Below, one piece after another: positions 7,120 through 15,012 of a stretch of DNA of 39,400 nucleotides. Made by a program: the position numbers and the translations under genes. The stretch's first letter is position 1. The number at the start of each line of letters is the position of its first letter. Under the pieces are notes generated by a model. It worked only from the letters and a program-made list of their open reading frames with translations. It was not told the DNA's origin and searched no databases. This stretch comes from Bordetella parapertussis (lineage in GTDB: Bacteria > Pseudomonadota > Gammaproteobacteria > Burkholderiales > Burkholderiaceae_C): contig CAMDJS010000004.1 in the NCBI GenBank assembly GCA_945900685.1, positions 1 through 39,400 of the forward strand. Direction: 5' to 3'.

Positions 7120-9432
7120 ATGTCTAACTATACCCATCGAATCCCGCTCGCAGTCGCTGTTTTTGCCAGCTTAACACCCCTATTTCCGGCATGGGGTCAG
7201 TCTGACTCCAGTAACGCGCCTTTGCTCAGAGAAGTGCAGGTTATTAATACCTCACCTCTTCCCGGCATTGGCATTGAAAAATACAAACTTCCCTACGAAG
7301 TGCAATCCGTAGACAGTGAGGCCATTCGCAAATCCGGCACTTTGAATATGTCTGAATTCATGAACGAGAACCTGACCGGTGTGAATGTCAATGACATTCA
7401 AGGCAGCCCCTACCAAGCTGACGTGACCTACCGTGGCATGCGCGCCTCCGCAACACTTGGCGCATCACAAGGACTATCGGTCTACATGGATGGTGTTCGC
7501 ATGAACCAGCCTTTTGGTGATGTGGTCAATTGGGACATGTTTCCCGAAGCCGCCATTGACACCGTGACCTTGGTGCCAGGCTCTAACCCGATGTATGGTC
7601 TCAACACCTTGGGCGGCGCTTTGGCATTCACCACCAAATCCGGCTTAACCACGCAAGGCAATGAAGTGGTTTCCACCATCGGCAGTTTCGGTCGCCTCAA
7701 ATTGGATGTCACCCACGGCAGCAAATCCGCTGACGGCTGGCACCGTTTTATCGCAGGCACGGCTTTCGATGAAACAGGTTGGCGTGATCACTCTGATGGC
7801 AGTTTGCAAAACCTGTTCGTGAAAATCGGACGCACCAAAGAAGACACCAATTGGGATGTGTCTTACATGTTTGGCAACAGCAATTTGTTGGGTAATGGTT
7901 TGACACCAAGTACCAATTACGGTCAATTAGACAGCCCGCCGTCATTCACCTCTACATCAACGGGTCTGTATGAAGCTGACCGGGCATCGGTCTATAGCTG
8001 GCCAGACCAAACCATCAACAAAGCCCATGTGCTCAGCTTCAACTTGCAACATGTGTTGGACGCAAAAACAGAGCTGGCATCCACAGCGTATGTGAAATAC
8101 GGCACGCAAAGCAGGTTAGGCGGGGATGTAGTGTGGGAGGATTTTACGGGTAGCGATATGGCTTGGGGAACTATAAATCGCAACAGCAGCAAACAAGTCA
8201 CTGTTGGCTTGGCCACAAACTTAACTAAATTAATTGATAAACACCAAATCACCACAGGCGCCTCTCTGGAAAGAAGCAAGATGAGCTACGGCGCAACTGC
8301 CACGGAAGGATGCGACATCTCATCTACACGCGAAGTCTCTACCAGCGGCTGCGATTACAGCGAGCTAACAACCGCTGGTGTCACAGGAACATCAACTGCC
8401 TTTGGAACGTATTTGGCTGACACCTACAAATTGTCTGACAAGACATTTGTGACTGTAGCTGGAAGGTTTAACCAAACTACAGTGGCAAATACTTTAACTT
8501 CTTATACAGTACCGGGTACCGCCGAAACTCCAGTTTCTGAGTCCTTCACATACCGCAAATTCAATCCTTCATTTGGCATGACGCACCAATTCAGTCAATT
8601 GACGGTGTTTGGCAACTGGGCACAAAGCAACCGTGCACCTACCGTTATGGAGCTAGGTTGTGCTGATATAGATAACCCCTGTGCCCTGCCCACAGGATTG
8701 CAGGCTGACCCTTACCTGAGCCAAGTGGTTTCACAAACCTTAGAAGCCGGCATGCGTTGGAAAAACGACCTTGGATACAACCTTAGTGTTTCTGCGTACA
8801 GAACTATCAACAAAGATGATATTGTTTTTCTCATGGCAAACCCTGCAACAGGGGAGGGTTATTTTAAAAATATTGATAAAACCCAATACATGGGCCTGGA
8901 TATCAATGCAAGCAAAACATGGCAAAACTGGTATTTGAGCACCACATACAGCTATTTGAAGGCCACCTATGAGTCCACGGCAGCATTACCCGCAGCCGAC
9001 TATGACGATGGAACAGGGGATGTTGTTGCAAGAGAAATGGACATCACCCCCGGCATGCGTATGGCGGGCATTCCCCTGCATAAACTCAAAATGCACCTTG
9101 ATTGGTCTGCTACTGAAAAATGGAAGCTGGGTACATCCATGATTGTCAGTTCCAGCATAGTGACCCAAGGCAATGAAGATGGATACATCACCGATGGTGT
9201 CGGCGGCAATGCCAAAGTCAAAGGCTATGCCATATTTAATCTGAACACCACCTACACGGTTCAAAAAGGTTTCGAGGTATTTGGAAAAATCAATAATGTA
9301 TTTAACAATCGCTATGAGACATACGCCATGATGGCTGCTAACAACCTTTACAGTGACGAACAAACCCTGTCCAAATTCGTTGCCCCAGGCGCTCCACGTA
9401 CGTTCATGGCAGGACTGCGCTACAAATTCTGA
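7120..9432 (+). CDS. TonB-dependent outer-membrane receptor
   Basis: A 770-residue outer-membrane receptor. A signal peptide of about 26 residues (ending PAWGQ) is followed by a TonB-box-like LREVQVIN near residue 35. A plug domain at about 55-175 contains YRGMRAS, YMDGVRMNQPFGD and LGGALAFTT, and a long beta-barrel ends in the classical terminal aromatic (LRYKF). Receptors of this kind import scarce large or chelated ligands using the proton motive force relayed by TonB. Its position beside a lanthanide-type quinoprotein makes a lanthanide chelate or PQQ a good candidate ligand, since both uptake types are known for this superfamily. Siderophore or other substrates cannot be excluded. Extracellular-loop cysteines occur in pairs (GCDISSTR...GCDYS, and GCADIDNPC), which may form disulfides. 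It is monocistronic, with a terminator right after it. Confidence 0.93.
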   Translation: MSNYTHRIPLAVAVFASLTPLFPAWGQSDSSNAPLLREVQVINTSPLPGIGIEKYKLPYEVQSVDSEAIRKSGTLNMSEFMNENLTGVNVNDIQGSPYQADVTYRGMRASATLGASQGLSVYMDGVRMNQPFGDVVNWDMFPEAAIDTVTLVPGSNPMYGLNTLGGALAFTTKSGLTTQGNEVVSTIGSFGRLKLDVTHGSKSADGWHRFIAGTAFDETGWRDHSDGSLQNLFVKIGRTKEDTNWDVSYMFGNSNLLGNGLTPSTNYGQLDSPPSFTSTSTGLYEADRASVYSWPDQTINKAHVLSFNLQHVLDAKTELASTAYVKYGTQSRLGGDVVWEDFTGSDMAWGTINRNSSKQVTVGLATNLTKLIDKHQITTGASLERSKMSYGATATEGCDISSTREVSTSGCDYSELTTAGVTGTSTAFGTYLADTYKLSDKTFVTVAGRFNQTTVANTLTSYTVPGTAETPVSESFTYRKFNPSFGMTHQFSQLTVFGNWAQSNRAPTVMELGCADIDNPCALPTGLQADPYLSQVVSQTLEAGMRWKNDLGYNLSVSAYRTINKDDIVFLMANPATGEGYFKNIDKTQYMGLDINASKTWQNWYLSTTYSYLKATYESTAALPAADYDDGTGDVVAREMDITPGMRMAGIPLHKLKMHLDWSATEKWKLGTSMIVSSSIVTQGNEDGYITDGVGGNAKVKGYAIFNLNTTYTVQKGFEVFGKINNVFNNRYETYAMMAANNLYSDEQTLSKFVAPGAPRTFMAGLRYKF

Positions 9433-9461
9433 TTTCCATTTGTTTGAATGAAGCTAGCGTG

Positions 9462-9493
9462 TCCCTGCCAAGCGATTGGCAGGGATTATTTTT
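9462..9493 (+). terminator. Rho-independent terminator after the TonB receptor
   Basis: Stem TCCCTGCCA (9462-9470) and TGGCAGGGA (9477-9485) with a 6-base loop, followed by the T-rich TTATTTTTT. It lies against the stop of the leftward response-regulator gene. There is no T run on the other strand, so it acts rightward. Confidence 0.85.
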
Positions 9494-10134
9494 TAAAAAC
9501 CACCGCCGCCAATCACGCCGTGGCGTTGCGCAAAATGAACCATGGCGGCCAAAGTCTGGATATCTAATTTGTCTTTGACTTGCGTTTGATGATTAGAAAT
9601 TGTTTTCTGACTTAAGTTCATGAGGTTTGCACATTCCGCCACCGTGTGCCCCTGGGTCAACATACGCAATATTTCATACTCTCTGGGTGTCAAACTGGCT
9701 AAACGCTGAAACTCTTCTTGCAGGTTCAGGGATTGCGAGTTGTTACTCGTTGCTTCGCTATTGAAAATACGCCCAGCACAAACTTCATGCACACCATGCA
9801 ACAAGGTTTCAGGCAAGGCATTTTTAGAAACAAATCCCCTGGCGCCGGTTTGGAAAACAAGTTGAATCAACTGAGGCGAATCATGCATGCTGCAGACAAG
9901 CAGTTTGGCATCTGATTGACGCATCAAGATTTTTTGCAAAAGCCCCAAACCGCCCACACCGGGCATCGACAAATCTGTCACAGTGATGTCCGGCGCAAAC
10001 TTTAAAAAGGCCTCGTATGCGGCATTGGCAGACCCCACATCAGCAACCACTTGCAAGTGGGTATCCTGCGCTATCAATCGCACATAGCCTGCGCGAACCA
10101 CCGGATGATCATCCACCAAAAGAATGCGAATCAT
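9493..10134 (-). CDS. NarL/LuxR-type response regulator
   Basis: Two-domain response regulator of 213 residues. The receiver domain (1-120) has the acidic pair D8-D9, phosphorylation site Asp54 in TVTDLSMPG and Lys104 in FVSKN. The LuxR-type helix-turn-helix is at about 145-205 (LTPREYEILRML...LSQKTISNHQ). I start it at 10134 because that ATG overlaps the kinase stop as ATGA, indicating translational coupling; an upstream in-frame ATG at 10155 is less likely. The C-terminus ends in a short Gly-rich tail (GGGGF). Relatives such as MoxX, ExaE/AgmR and PedR-type regulators control PQQ alcohol dehydrogenases. The nearby dehydrogenase, Mo enzyme and receptor are therefore the likely targets, by inference. 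Confidence 0.93.
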   Translation of the reverse strand: MIRILLVDDHPVVRAGYVRLIAQDTHLQVVADVGSANAAYEAFLKFAPDITVTDLSMPGVGGLGLLQKILMRQSDAKLLVCSMHDSPQLIQLVFQTGARGFVSKNALPETLLHGVHEVCAGRIFNSEATSNNSQSLNLQEEFQRLASLTPREYEILRMLTQGHTVAECANLMNLSQKTISNHQTQVKDKLDIQTLAAMVHFAQRHGVIGGGGF

Positions 10135-11045
10135 GCAGTCTCCAAGGGTAAGCAAATGTGAATTTGAACACCAAGCTGAGGCTGACTTTGAAGCTTGAAC
10201 GTCCCCTTTAAACTGGCGACTCTTTCTTGCATACCGAGCAATCCAAACCCACGTTGGGGTGAATCCAAGTGAGCCATGCCTTGCCCATTGTCAGCCACAC
10301 TCAATTCCAACGAATCAGCTGACATCAATCGAATCTCAACCCTCACCGAACTGGCCCTCGAATGACGTGCTGCATTGGTGAGAGCTTCTTGAACCAAGCG
10401 GTATACGGTCACACAAAGATAGTCTGACAGGTTGTCTGGAAGCTCAGTGATTTGTACTTGACAAACAATGCCACTGGACTGTTGCCATTGTTGGCATAAA
10501 GCCAAAACTGCTTCGCCTACCCCCATGCTATCGAGCACCATGGGTCGCAATTGCTGAAGCATATGACGGGAGATCAATGACAATTGCTTTGCCGCATCAG
10601 AAATTCGCATTGCGCTTTTTTTGACTTCTTCAGAATTCAAACTGGACATGGACAACACAGAAGCTTCCGTTCTGATGGCCGTACATGTCTGGCCCATTTC
10701 ATCATGAAGTTCACGCGCGAGTAATCTTCTTTCGTCTTCTTGTGCGGTAAACAAGCGTTGGGCCAAGTCACTGTTATGGCTGAGCAACTCCTGCACATTA
10801 GATTGAGAAAGTATGCGCGCTTGAATCTCTTTTTTGGCATCCACACTACGCCGCCAAGAATACCAAGCAAGGCCGATTGAAAGCACAAGCAAGGTCAATG
10901 GCAATTCATCTAGCTGTATGCGCTCGTACAAGGTACTGAAAGCCGAAATCTCTTCAGACAATTCATAATGGGTTGCCAAAATCCAAAACAGCACAGAGCT
11001 GAAAGTAACTATGGCGAGATCATGGTGCGTTCGATTAAATTTCAT
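10131..11045 (-). CDS. HPK7-type sensor histidine kinase (NarX/UhpB/MoxY-like)
   Basis: A 304-residue inner-membrane kinase. Two transmembrane segments (about 9-25 and 48-64) enclose only about 22 periplasmic residues. A short coiled linker follows, then the HisKA_3 dimerisation domain with the phospho-acceptor His114 in ARELHDEMGQ, and a HATPase_c domain with the N box around VQEALTNAARHS, a G1 box DNGQGM and a second glycine box RGFGLLGMQER. There is no PAS, HAMP or periplasmic ligand-binding domain, so the signal is probably sensed within the membrane or via a partner protein. It is the first gene of the kinase/regulator pair, 55 bases after the hydrolase gene on the same strand, with which it may be co-transcribed. 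MoxXY of methylotrophs is the closest functional parallel by architecture. Confidence 0.92.
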   Translation of the reverse strand: MKFNRTHHDLAIVTFSSVLFWILATHYELSEEISAFSTLYERIQLDELPLTLLVLSIGLAWYSWRRSVDAKKEIQARILSQSNVQELLSHNSDLAQRLFTAQEDERRLLARELHDEMGQTCTAIRTEASVLSMSSLNSEEVKKSAMRISDAAKQLSLISRHMLQQLRPMVLDSMGVGEAVLALCQQWQQSSGIVCQVQITELPDNLSDYLCVTVYRLVQEALTNAARHSRASSVRVEIRLMSADSLELSVADNGQGMAHLDSPQRGFGLLGMQERVASLKGTFKLQSQPQLGVQIHICLPLETA

Positions 11046-11100
11046 AGCATTGATTCATGCCTTGAAAAAATATAAACATAAACCTTCTTCCATTGATTGA

Positions 11101-11898
11101 TCACCATTTGTTTCTCAATTCTCTCAGAGCTGAAAACACTGTTTCTTCATCCGGACAACTGGGCAAATTCGGAAATTCGGTTCTTAATTGGGCTTGCACA
11201 CTCATGCTGTTGAGTCTGAAAAATGTGTTGATGTTCCTCTCAATGTGCAAAGTGCTGACGTAAGCATTGTTGACATCTTGACCGCTTACCTGTTGGAGCA
11301 ACTCAGCGGCAAAAGCATTGTCAGGCTCTCTGTTTAAGGTGAATTGCAAATTATTCTCAATATAGTCGTGTCCTGGATAAACCAATGTATCTTCAGGCAA
11401 TAGATTCAATTGCTGACTGAATGTTTGAAACAGTGATTTCAAATTGCCGCCGTTGTGGCAGTTACCAGCACCTGCATTAAACAAAGTATCCCCAGAAAAC
11501 AATGCGGGTTGATCTGTGTGAGAAAGCAAACAAATATGGCACAGGGTGTGCCCGGGTGTATCTAGGGCTTCAAGTTCAACGGTTTTACCTACTTTGATGA
11601 TGTCGCCTGCAATTAATCCGCGAAACATTCCTTCAATGGCGTGACCTGCTGCAGCGTGCGCCAACACCTTTGCGCCAGTCGCCGCCACTACTGCTGAGTT
11701 ACCGCCCGTGTGATCATGGTGTTCGTGTGTATTAAGTATTTGCGTGATTTGCCAGCCCCGGTCTTTGGCCACTTGAAGACATTTGGAACTGTCCAACGGA
11801 TCGATAGCCAGTGCCTCGCCGGTCTCACTGCATGCAATCACATAATTGAAATTTCGGTAGGGATTGTCAGTCCAGATTTGCTCAACCAGCATGCCCAT
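11101..11898 (-). CDS. Glyoxalase-II-like metallo-beta-lactamase-fold hydrolase
   Basis: Cytoplasmic 265-residue hydrolase of the hydroxyacylglutathione hydrolase type. The dinuclear metal site is complete: T57-H58-E59-H60-H61-D62-H63, His117 in DTPGHTLCH, Asp137 in FSGDTLF and His177 in YPGHDYI. Length and the C-terminal helical part match GloB (about 250-260). GloB hydrolyses S-lactoylglutathione and related thioesters. Near an alcohol/aldehyde oxidation locus, a role with a glutathione thioester of an aldehyde is conceivable but not shown. It has no signal peptide, unlike the periplasmic metallohydrolases associated with quinoprotein clusters. The ATG at 11898 has AAAGGT upstream. A second ATG two codons later is also possible. 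It precedes the sensor kinase by 55 bases. Confidence 0.88.
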   Translation of the reverse strand: MGMLVEQIWTDNPYRNFNYVIACSETGEALAIDPLDSSKCLQVAKDRGWQITQILNTHEHHDHTGGNSAVVAATGAKVLAHAAAGHAIEGMFRGLIAGDIIKVGKTVELEALDTPGHTLCHICLLSHTDQPALFSGDTLFNAGAGNCHNGGNLKSLFQTFSQQLNLLPEDTLVYPGHDYIENNLQFTLNREPDNAFAAELLQQVSGQDVNNAYVSTLHIERNINTFFRLNSMSVQAQLRTEFPNLPSCPDEETVFSALRELRNKW

Positions 11899-11949
11899 GA
11901 TGAAACTACCTTTAAATGAATTACTTGTTTTTCAACACATATGAATATT

Positions 11950-11967
11950 ATTTCATCATTTAGTCAT
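11950..11967 (+). promoter_or_regulatory. Pho-box-like site upstream of the PlcP-like gene
   Basis: On the plus strand TTCAT (11952-11956), six bases, GTCAT (11963-11967). This is the 11-bp direct-repeat geometry of PhoB boxes (CTGTCAT-N4-CTGTCAT). By eye, 10 of 14 half-site positions match. It lies 77 bases before the start codon at 12045. It is weaker than the sites at 17.4 and 21.0 kb and is accepted mainly because the same spacing recurs there. Confidence 0.42.
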
Positions 11968-12044
11968 ATAGCCAAATTAAGCTGCACCCTGCATTGAGCA
12001 AGTCAATTGTGTCCGCAACTTAGTTCATCACCAATGGGGAATGC

Positions 12045-12848
12045 ATGCATTACAGAGCTGTATTTATCTCTGACTTGCACCTGGGTACGCCAGGTTGTCA
12101 GGCTGAAGCATTACTGGATTTTCTGAAATCACACACCAGCGATACCCTTTATCTGGTTGGCGATATTGTTGATGGTTGGCAACTTCGAAGAAAATGGTAT
12201 TGGCCACAAGCACACAATGACGTTGTTCAGAAATTATTGCGCAGGGTTAGAAAAGGCAGTCGTGTGGTTTACATACCAGGCAACCATGATGAATTTGCCC
12301 GCGACTTTGTTGAACACCACTTCGGCGGAATCGAAGTTCTTGAAGAAACAACGCATACTTTGCTTGATGGACGCAAACTCTGGTTGATTCACGGTGATTA
12401 TTTCGATGCTGTTGTCCAATACGCCAAATGGCTCGCCTATGTCGGTGACTCTCTTTATGAGTTAACCCTGAGATTAAACAGGCATTTCAATAGAGTCAGA
12501 GCCAAGTTTGGTATGCGCTACTGGTCGCTGTCTGCATATTTAAAAGGCAAGGTAAAAAAAGCTCTGAATTTTGTCACCGATTTCGAAAATGCTGTCGCTA
12601 ATGAAGCAATGAAACGAGGTTACCAAGGGGTTGTATGCGGTCATATACATCGTGCAGAAATTCGTATGATCAACGGCATTCTTTATTGCAATGATGGAGA
12701 TTGGGTAGAAAGCAGATCTGCTTTGGTAGAGCATGTGGATGGGCATTTAGAGTTGATATTCTGGGATCAAGAACTTGACTTCTTACCGACAAAGGTTCGT
12801 CCTAACGATTTACCATTAATTTCTGAACCTGCAAGTTTGATTTCTTGA
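12045..12848 (+). CDS. plcP: PlcP-like metallophosphoesterase (LpxH-related)
   Basis: A 267-residue calcineurin-type phosphoesterase with the full metal set: Asp10 and His12 (ISDLHLG), Asp40 (VGDIVDGW), Asn80-His81 (PGNHDEF), His116 (IHGDYFD), and His200/His202 (CGHIHRAE). It is often annotated as UDP-2,3-diacylglucosamine diphosphatase. However, the features WYWPQ.HNDVVQKLLR and GILYCNDGDWVES are those I associate with PlcP, the phospholipase C-like enzyme that removes phosphate headgroups during phosphate starvation, which is found beside Agt glycosyltransferases. A comparable glycosyltransferase and UDP-glucose dehydrogenase are encoded 4.6 and 6.8 kb downstream, which supports that reading. 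It would yield diacylglycerol at the inner membrane. It has a GGGGA ribosome site, and lplT follows after 16 bases. An LpxH role in lipid A synthesis remains the alternative. Confidence 0.72.
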   Translation: MHYRAVFISDLHLGTPGCQAEALLDFLKSHTSDTLYLVGDIVDGWQLRRKWYWPQAHNDVVQKLLRRVRKGSRVVYIPGNHDEFARDFVEHHFGGIEVLEETTHTLLDGRKLWLIHGDYFDAVVQYAKWLAYVGDSLYELTLRLNRHFNRVRAKFGMRYWSLSAYLKGKVKKALNFVTDFENAVANEAMKRGYQGVVCGHIHRAEIRMINGILYCNDGDWVESRSALVEHVDGHLELIFWDQELDFLPTKVRPNDLPLISEPASLIS

Positions 12849-12864
12849 ACTAAAAGCAAATCAG

Positions 12865-14097
12865 ATGCCGCGCGGTTTTTATGCCTTGATTGCTGCGCAA
12901 TTCTTTTCAGCGCTTGCAGATAACGCATTGCTCTTACTCGTTATTGCTGTGCTGCAAGCACAAAATCAAGATGCATTTTGGATACCCGTCATCAAGCTCA
13001 TGTTTACTCTGTCATACGTTTTGGCAGGGCCTTGGGCAGGTGCTTGGTCTGACAATCACTCCAAACATAAAGTAATGATGCAAGCAAATGGCATCAAGTT
13101 CATAGCTTGTGCTTTTTTGCTCTTCGGCGCAAATCCGATTCTGGCATTCACCATCACGGGTTTAGGTGCCGCGTTTTACGCACCTGCCAAATACGGTCTG
13201 GTCACTGAATTGGTACCGAGTGAGCAACTTGTTCGAGCTAACGCATGGATTGAAGTCAGCGTTGTTTGTTCAGCCTTGTTAGGCGTCATGCTAGGGGGAG
13301 CACTGGTGGCTGACCGCTGGCTTGATTCCAGTTTATATAAATTCATTAGCCAGTCCTTGCCTGTCAATCAATTATTTGACGCATCCCTATTGTTCGTTTT
13401 ATCCCTGTATTTCATGGCCGCTTTGATTAATCTCAAAATCCGCGCCAGTGGCCACCAATATGCACGAACTGCTTGGTCATTTGATTCTGTTTGGAATAAT
13501 TTTGTCAAAGATCAATTAAAACTATGGAGAGATCCGCTCGGAAACATCAGCTTATCTGTCACCACTTTATTTTGGGGGGTGGGTGCGAGTATGCAATTAC
13601 TCGTACTCGCTTGGGGACAATCTATGCTTGATTTAAATCTAACTCAATCTGCTTATCTTCAAGCAGGAACTGCATTGGGCGTCATAGCTGGAGCAGTCCT
13701 TGCCTCACAATGGGTATCGCTGAAAAATGCACCGCAAGTGTTGTTCGTAGGTATCCTTTTGGGCTTATTTCTTCCCCTGATGACGATCATCAATGATTGG
13801 GTATGGGCATTGGTACTGACATTTAGCCTAGGCATGCTGGGTGGATTTTTTGTAGTGCCCATGAATGCCATGCTGCAAGCACGCGGTGTCCAACTCTTGA
13901 GCGCAGGACGTTCAATTTCTGTTCAAAATACCTGTGAGAACAGCAGCGTTTTAGTCTTACTTGCCCTCTACAGTGCACTGGTGTTTATGCACATACCCGT
14001 GAGTGGATTGGTGTGGGCCTTGTCCGCACTGATCGTGACAGGCATGTGCTTCACCACATGGCGATACAAAAGGATGCGTCAAAACAAATTACTGTGA
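12865..14097 (+). CDS. lplT: LplT-like lysophospholipid transporter (MFS)
   Basis: A 410-residue major-facilitator membrane protein with about 12 hydrophobic segments. The N-terminus FYALIAAQFFSALADNALL and the motif GPWAGAWSDN fit LplT, which flips lysophospholipids across the inner membrane for re-acylation. In Escherichia coli LplT works with the acyltransferase Aas. No acyltransferase is encoded here, and the gene instead follows the PlcP-like phosphoesterase by 16 bases, suggesting one transcript and a role in lipid turnover. Its 3' end overlaps the convergent psd gene by 9 bases. No clear ribosome site precedes the ATG, so translation may depend on the upstream gene. Confidence 0.85.
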   Translation: MPRGFYALIAAQFFSALADNALLLLVIAVLQAQNQDAFWIPVIKLMFTLSYVLAGPWAGAWSDNHSKHKVMMQANGIKFIACAFLLFGANPILAFTITGLGAAFYAPAKYGLVTELVPSEQLVRANAWIEVSVVCSALLGVMLGGALVADRWLDSSLYKFISQSLPVNQLFDASLLFVLSLYFMAALINLKIRASGHQYARTAWSFDSVWNNFVKDQLKLWRDPLGNISLSVTTLFWGVGASMQLLVLAWGQSMLDLNLTQSAYLQAGTALGVIAGAVLASQWVSLKNAPQVLFVGILLGLFLPLMTIINDWVWALVLTFSLGMLGGFFVVPMNAMLQARGVQLLSAGRSISVQNTCENSSVLVLLALYSALVFMHIPVSGLVWALSALIVTGMCFTTWRYKRMRQNKLL

Positions 14098-14964
14098 AGG
14101 TAAATGCATCAGCGCTTCACCCATTTTTAACACCTTGCCTTCTTTTATTTCATCAGGAATGACGAATTCCTGAGGCGCGAATACGATGATGGTTGAACCA
14201 TGTTGAAACCATCCTAATTCGTCACCTTTTTCAAAATCAACATCACACGTGGTGATCGTAGGCGAATTGCATTTGTCTCGCAGCAGCCCATTCAATGCAT
14301 GTAAACGAATACTTGCGACCAAGACAGCGGCTACAGGCACCAATGCAACTGGATATGCTTGAGGTCCGACTTCAATTTCTAAAAGTGCTCTTTCATTTTT
14401 ACAAAATAGTTTTTCCACACGCTTGAGCGCAATAGGATTGACATTCCAAGTGTCTCCTGAAAAATACTGGACACGCTTTAATTTCCCCTGATAAGGCGCA
14501 TGAAACCTGTGGTACATGGATGAGGTGATTCGAATCGTAATGAACCATCCATCTTCCCAATGAGATGAGGAGGACTGCTCACCAAGCAAGTCTTGCATGG
14601 TGTATGGAAAGCCCTTGGCTTGGTAAAGCTGTCCACTTTCGACTCTTCCTATCGCGCCAACGATGCCATCACATGGACTGATGAAAACCTTGCCTGTGTG
14701 ATCAACTGTTCGTGCCCCGGGCTTGAGCTCTCGGATAAAGCAATCGTGAAGACTGTCGAATTGCGTTTTACGCGCTTCAGATAAATCCAAATCCGCGAAA
14801 CTTTTCCATAGCGATATGGATAAATGTTTAACGATTGGATTTTGTATTTGACTGAACCAACCCATAAACCTTGTCAACGCAATCCTAGGGATTCGGTTAG
14901 TCAACAAAAAGTTCACGTCTTCGTTAGCCGCAATTTTTTTGAAAATATCTCTGATAGTCATCAT
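14089..14964 (-). CDS. psd: Phosphatidylserine decarboxylase proenzyme
   Basis: Makes phosphatidylethanolamine from phosphatidylserine at the inner membrane. The 291-residue proenzyme has the expected length. The self-cleavage site reads FQHGST, with Ser257 as the residue converted to the pyruvoyl group. The usual Leu before GST is His here, a variation also found in some Psd proteins. Other marks are Asp99 in SPCDG and the His152/His155 pair in MYHRFHAP, which fit the self-processing triad. It lies on the minus strand, convergent with lplT (9-base overlap) and divergent from the aminotransferase gene, with only 48 bases between their starts. Burkholderiales usually keep a psd beside pssA. 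If a second copy exists elsewhere, this one may be a condition-specific paralogue. Confidence 0.92.
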   Translation of the reverse strand: MMTIRDIFKKIAANEDVNFLLTNRIPRIALTRFMGWFSQIQNPIVKHLSISLWKSFADLDLSEARKTQFDSLHDCFIRELKPGARTVDHTGKVFISPCDGIVGAIGRVESGQLYQAKGFPYTMQDLLGEQSSSSHWEDGWFITIRITSSMYHRFHAPYQGKLKRVQYFSGDTWNVNPIALKRVEKLFCKNERALLEIEVGPQAYPVALVPVAAVLVASIRLHALNGLLRDKCNSPTITTCDVDFEKGDELGWFQHGSTIIVFAPQEFVIPDEIKEGKVLKMGEALMHLPSQ

Positions 14965-15012
14965 TTTTTAACCCAGTCGTCATACAAAGGAGGTTTTGAA
15001 AGGAATCGATTC

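Noticed and set aside
11939..11969. Inverted repeat ATATGA...TCATAT between the hydrolase and PlcP-like genes
   Set aside because: Only six-base arms in AT-rich sequence; likely chance. The 11-bp direct repeat inside it is the better explanation.
12045..12848. Straight assignment as LpxH of lipid A synthesis
   Set aside because: Possible, but the motif details and the nearby glycosyltransferase, ugd and Pho-box-like sites fit PlcP better. Kept as the stated alternative.
14957..14983. Two GTCAT copies 22 bases apart between psd and the aminotransferase gene
   Set aside because: The middle in-phase position is empty, one copy overlaps the psd start, and there is no room for a -10 before the aminotransferase ribosome site. 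Not called as a Pho box.
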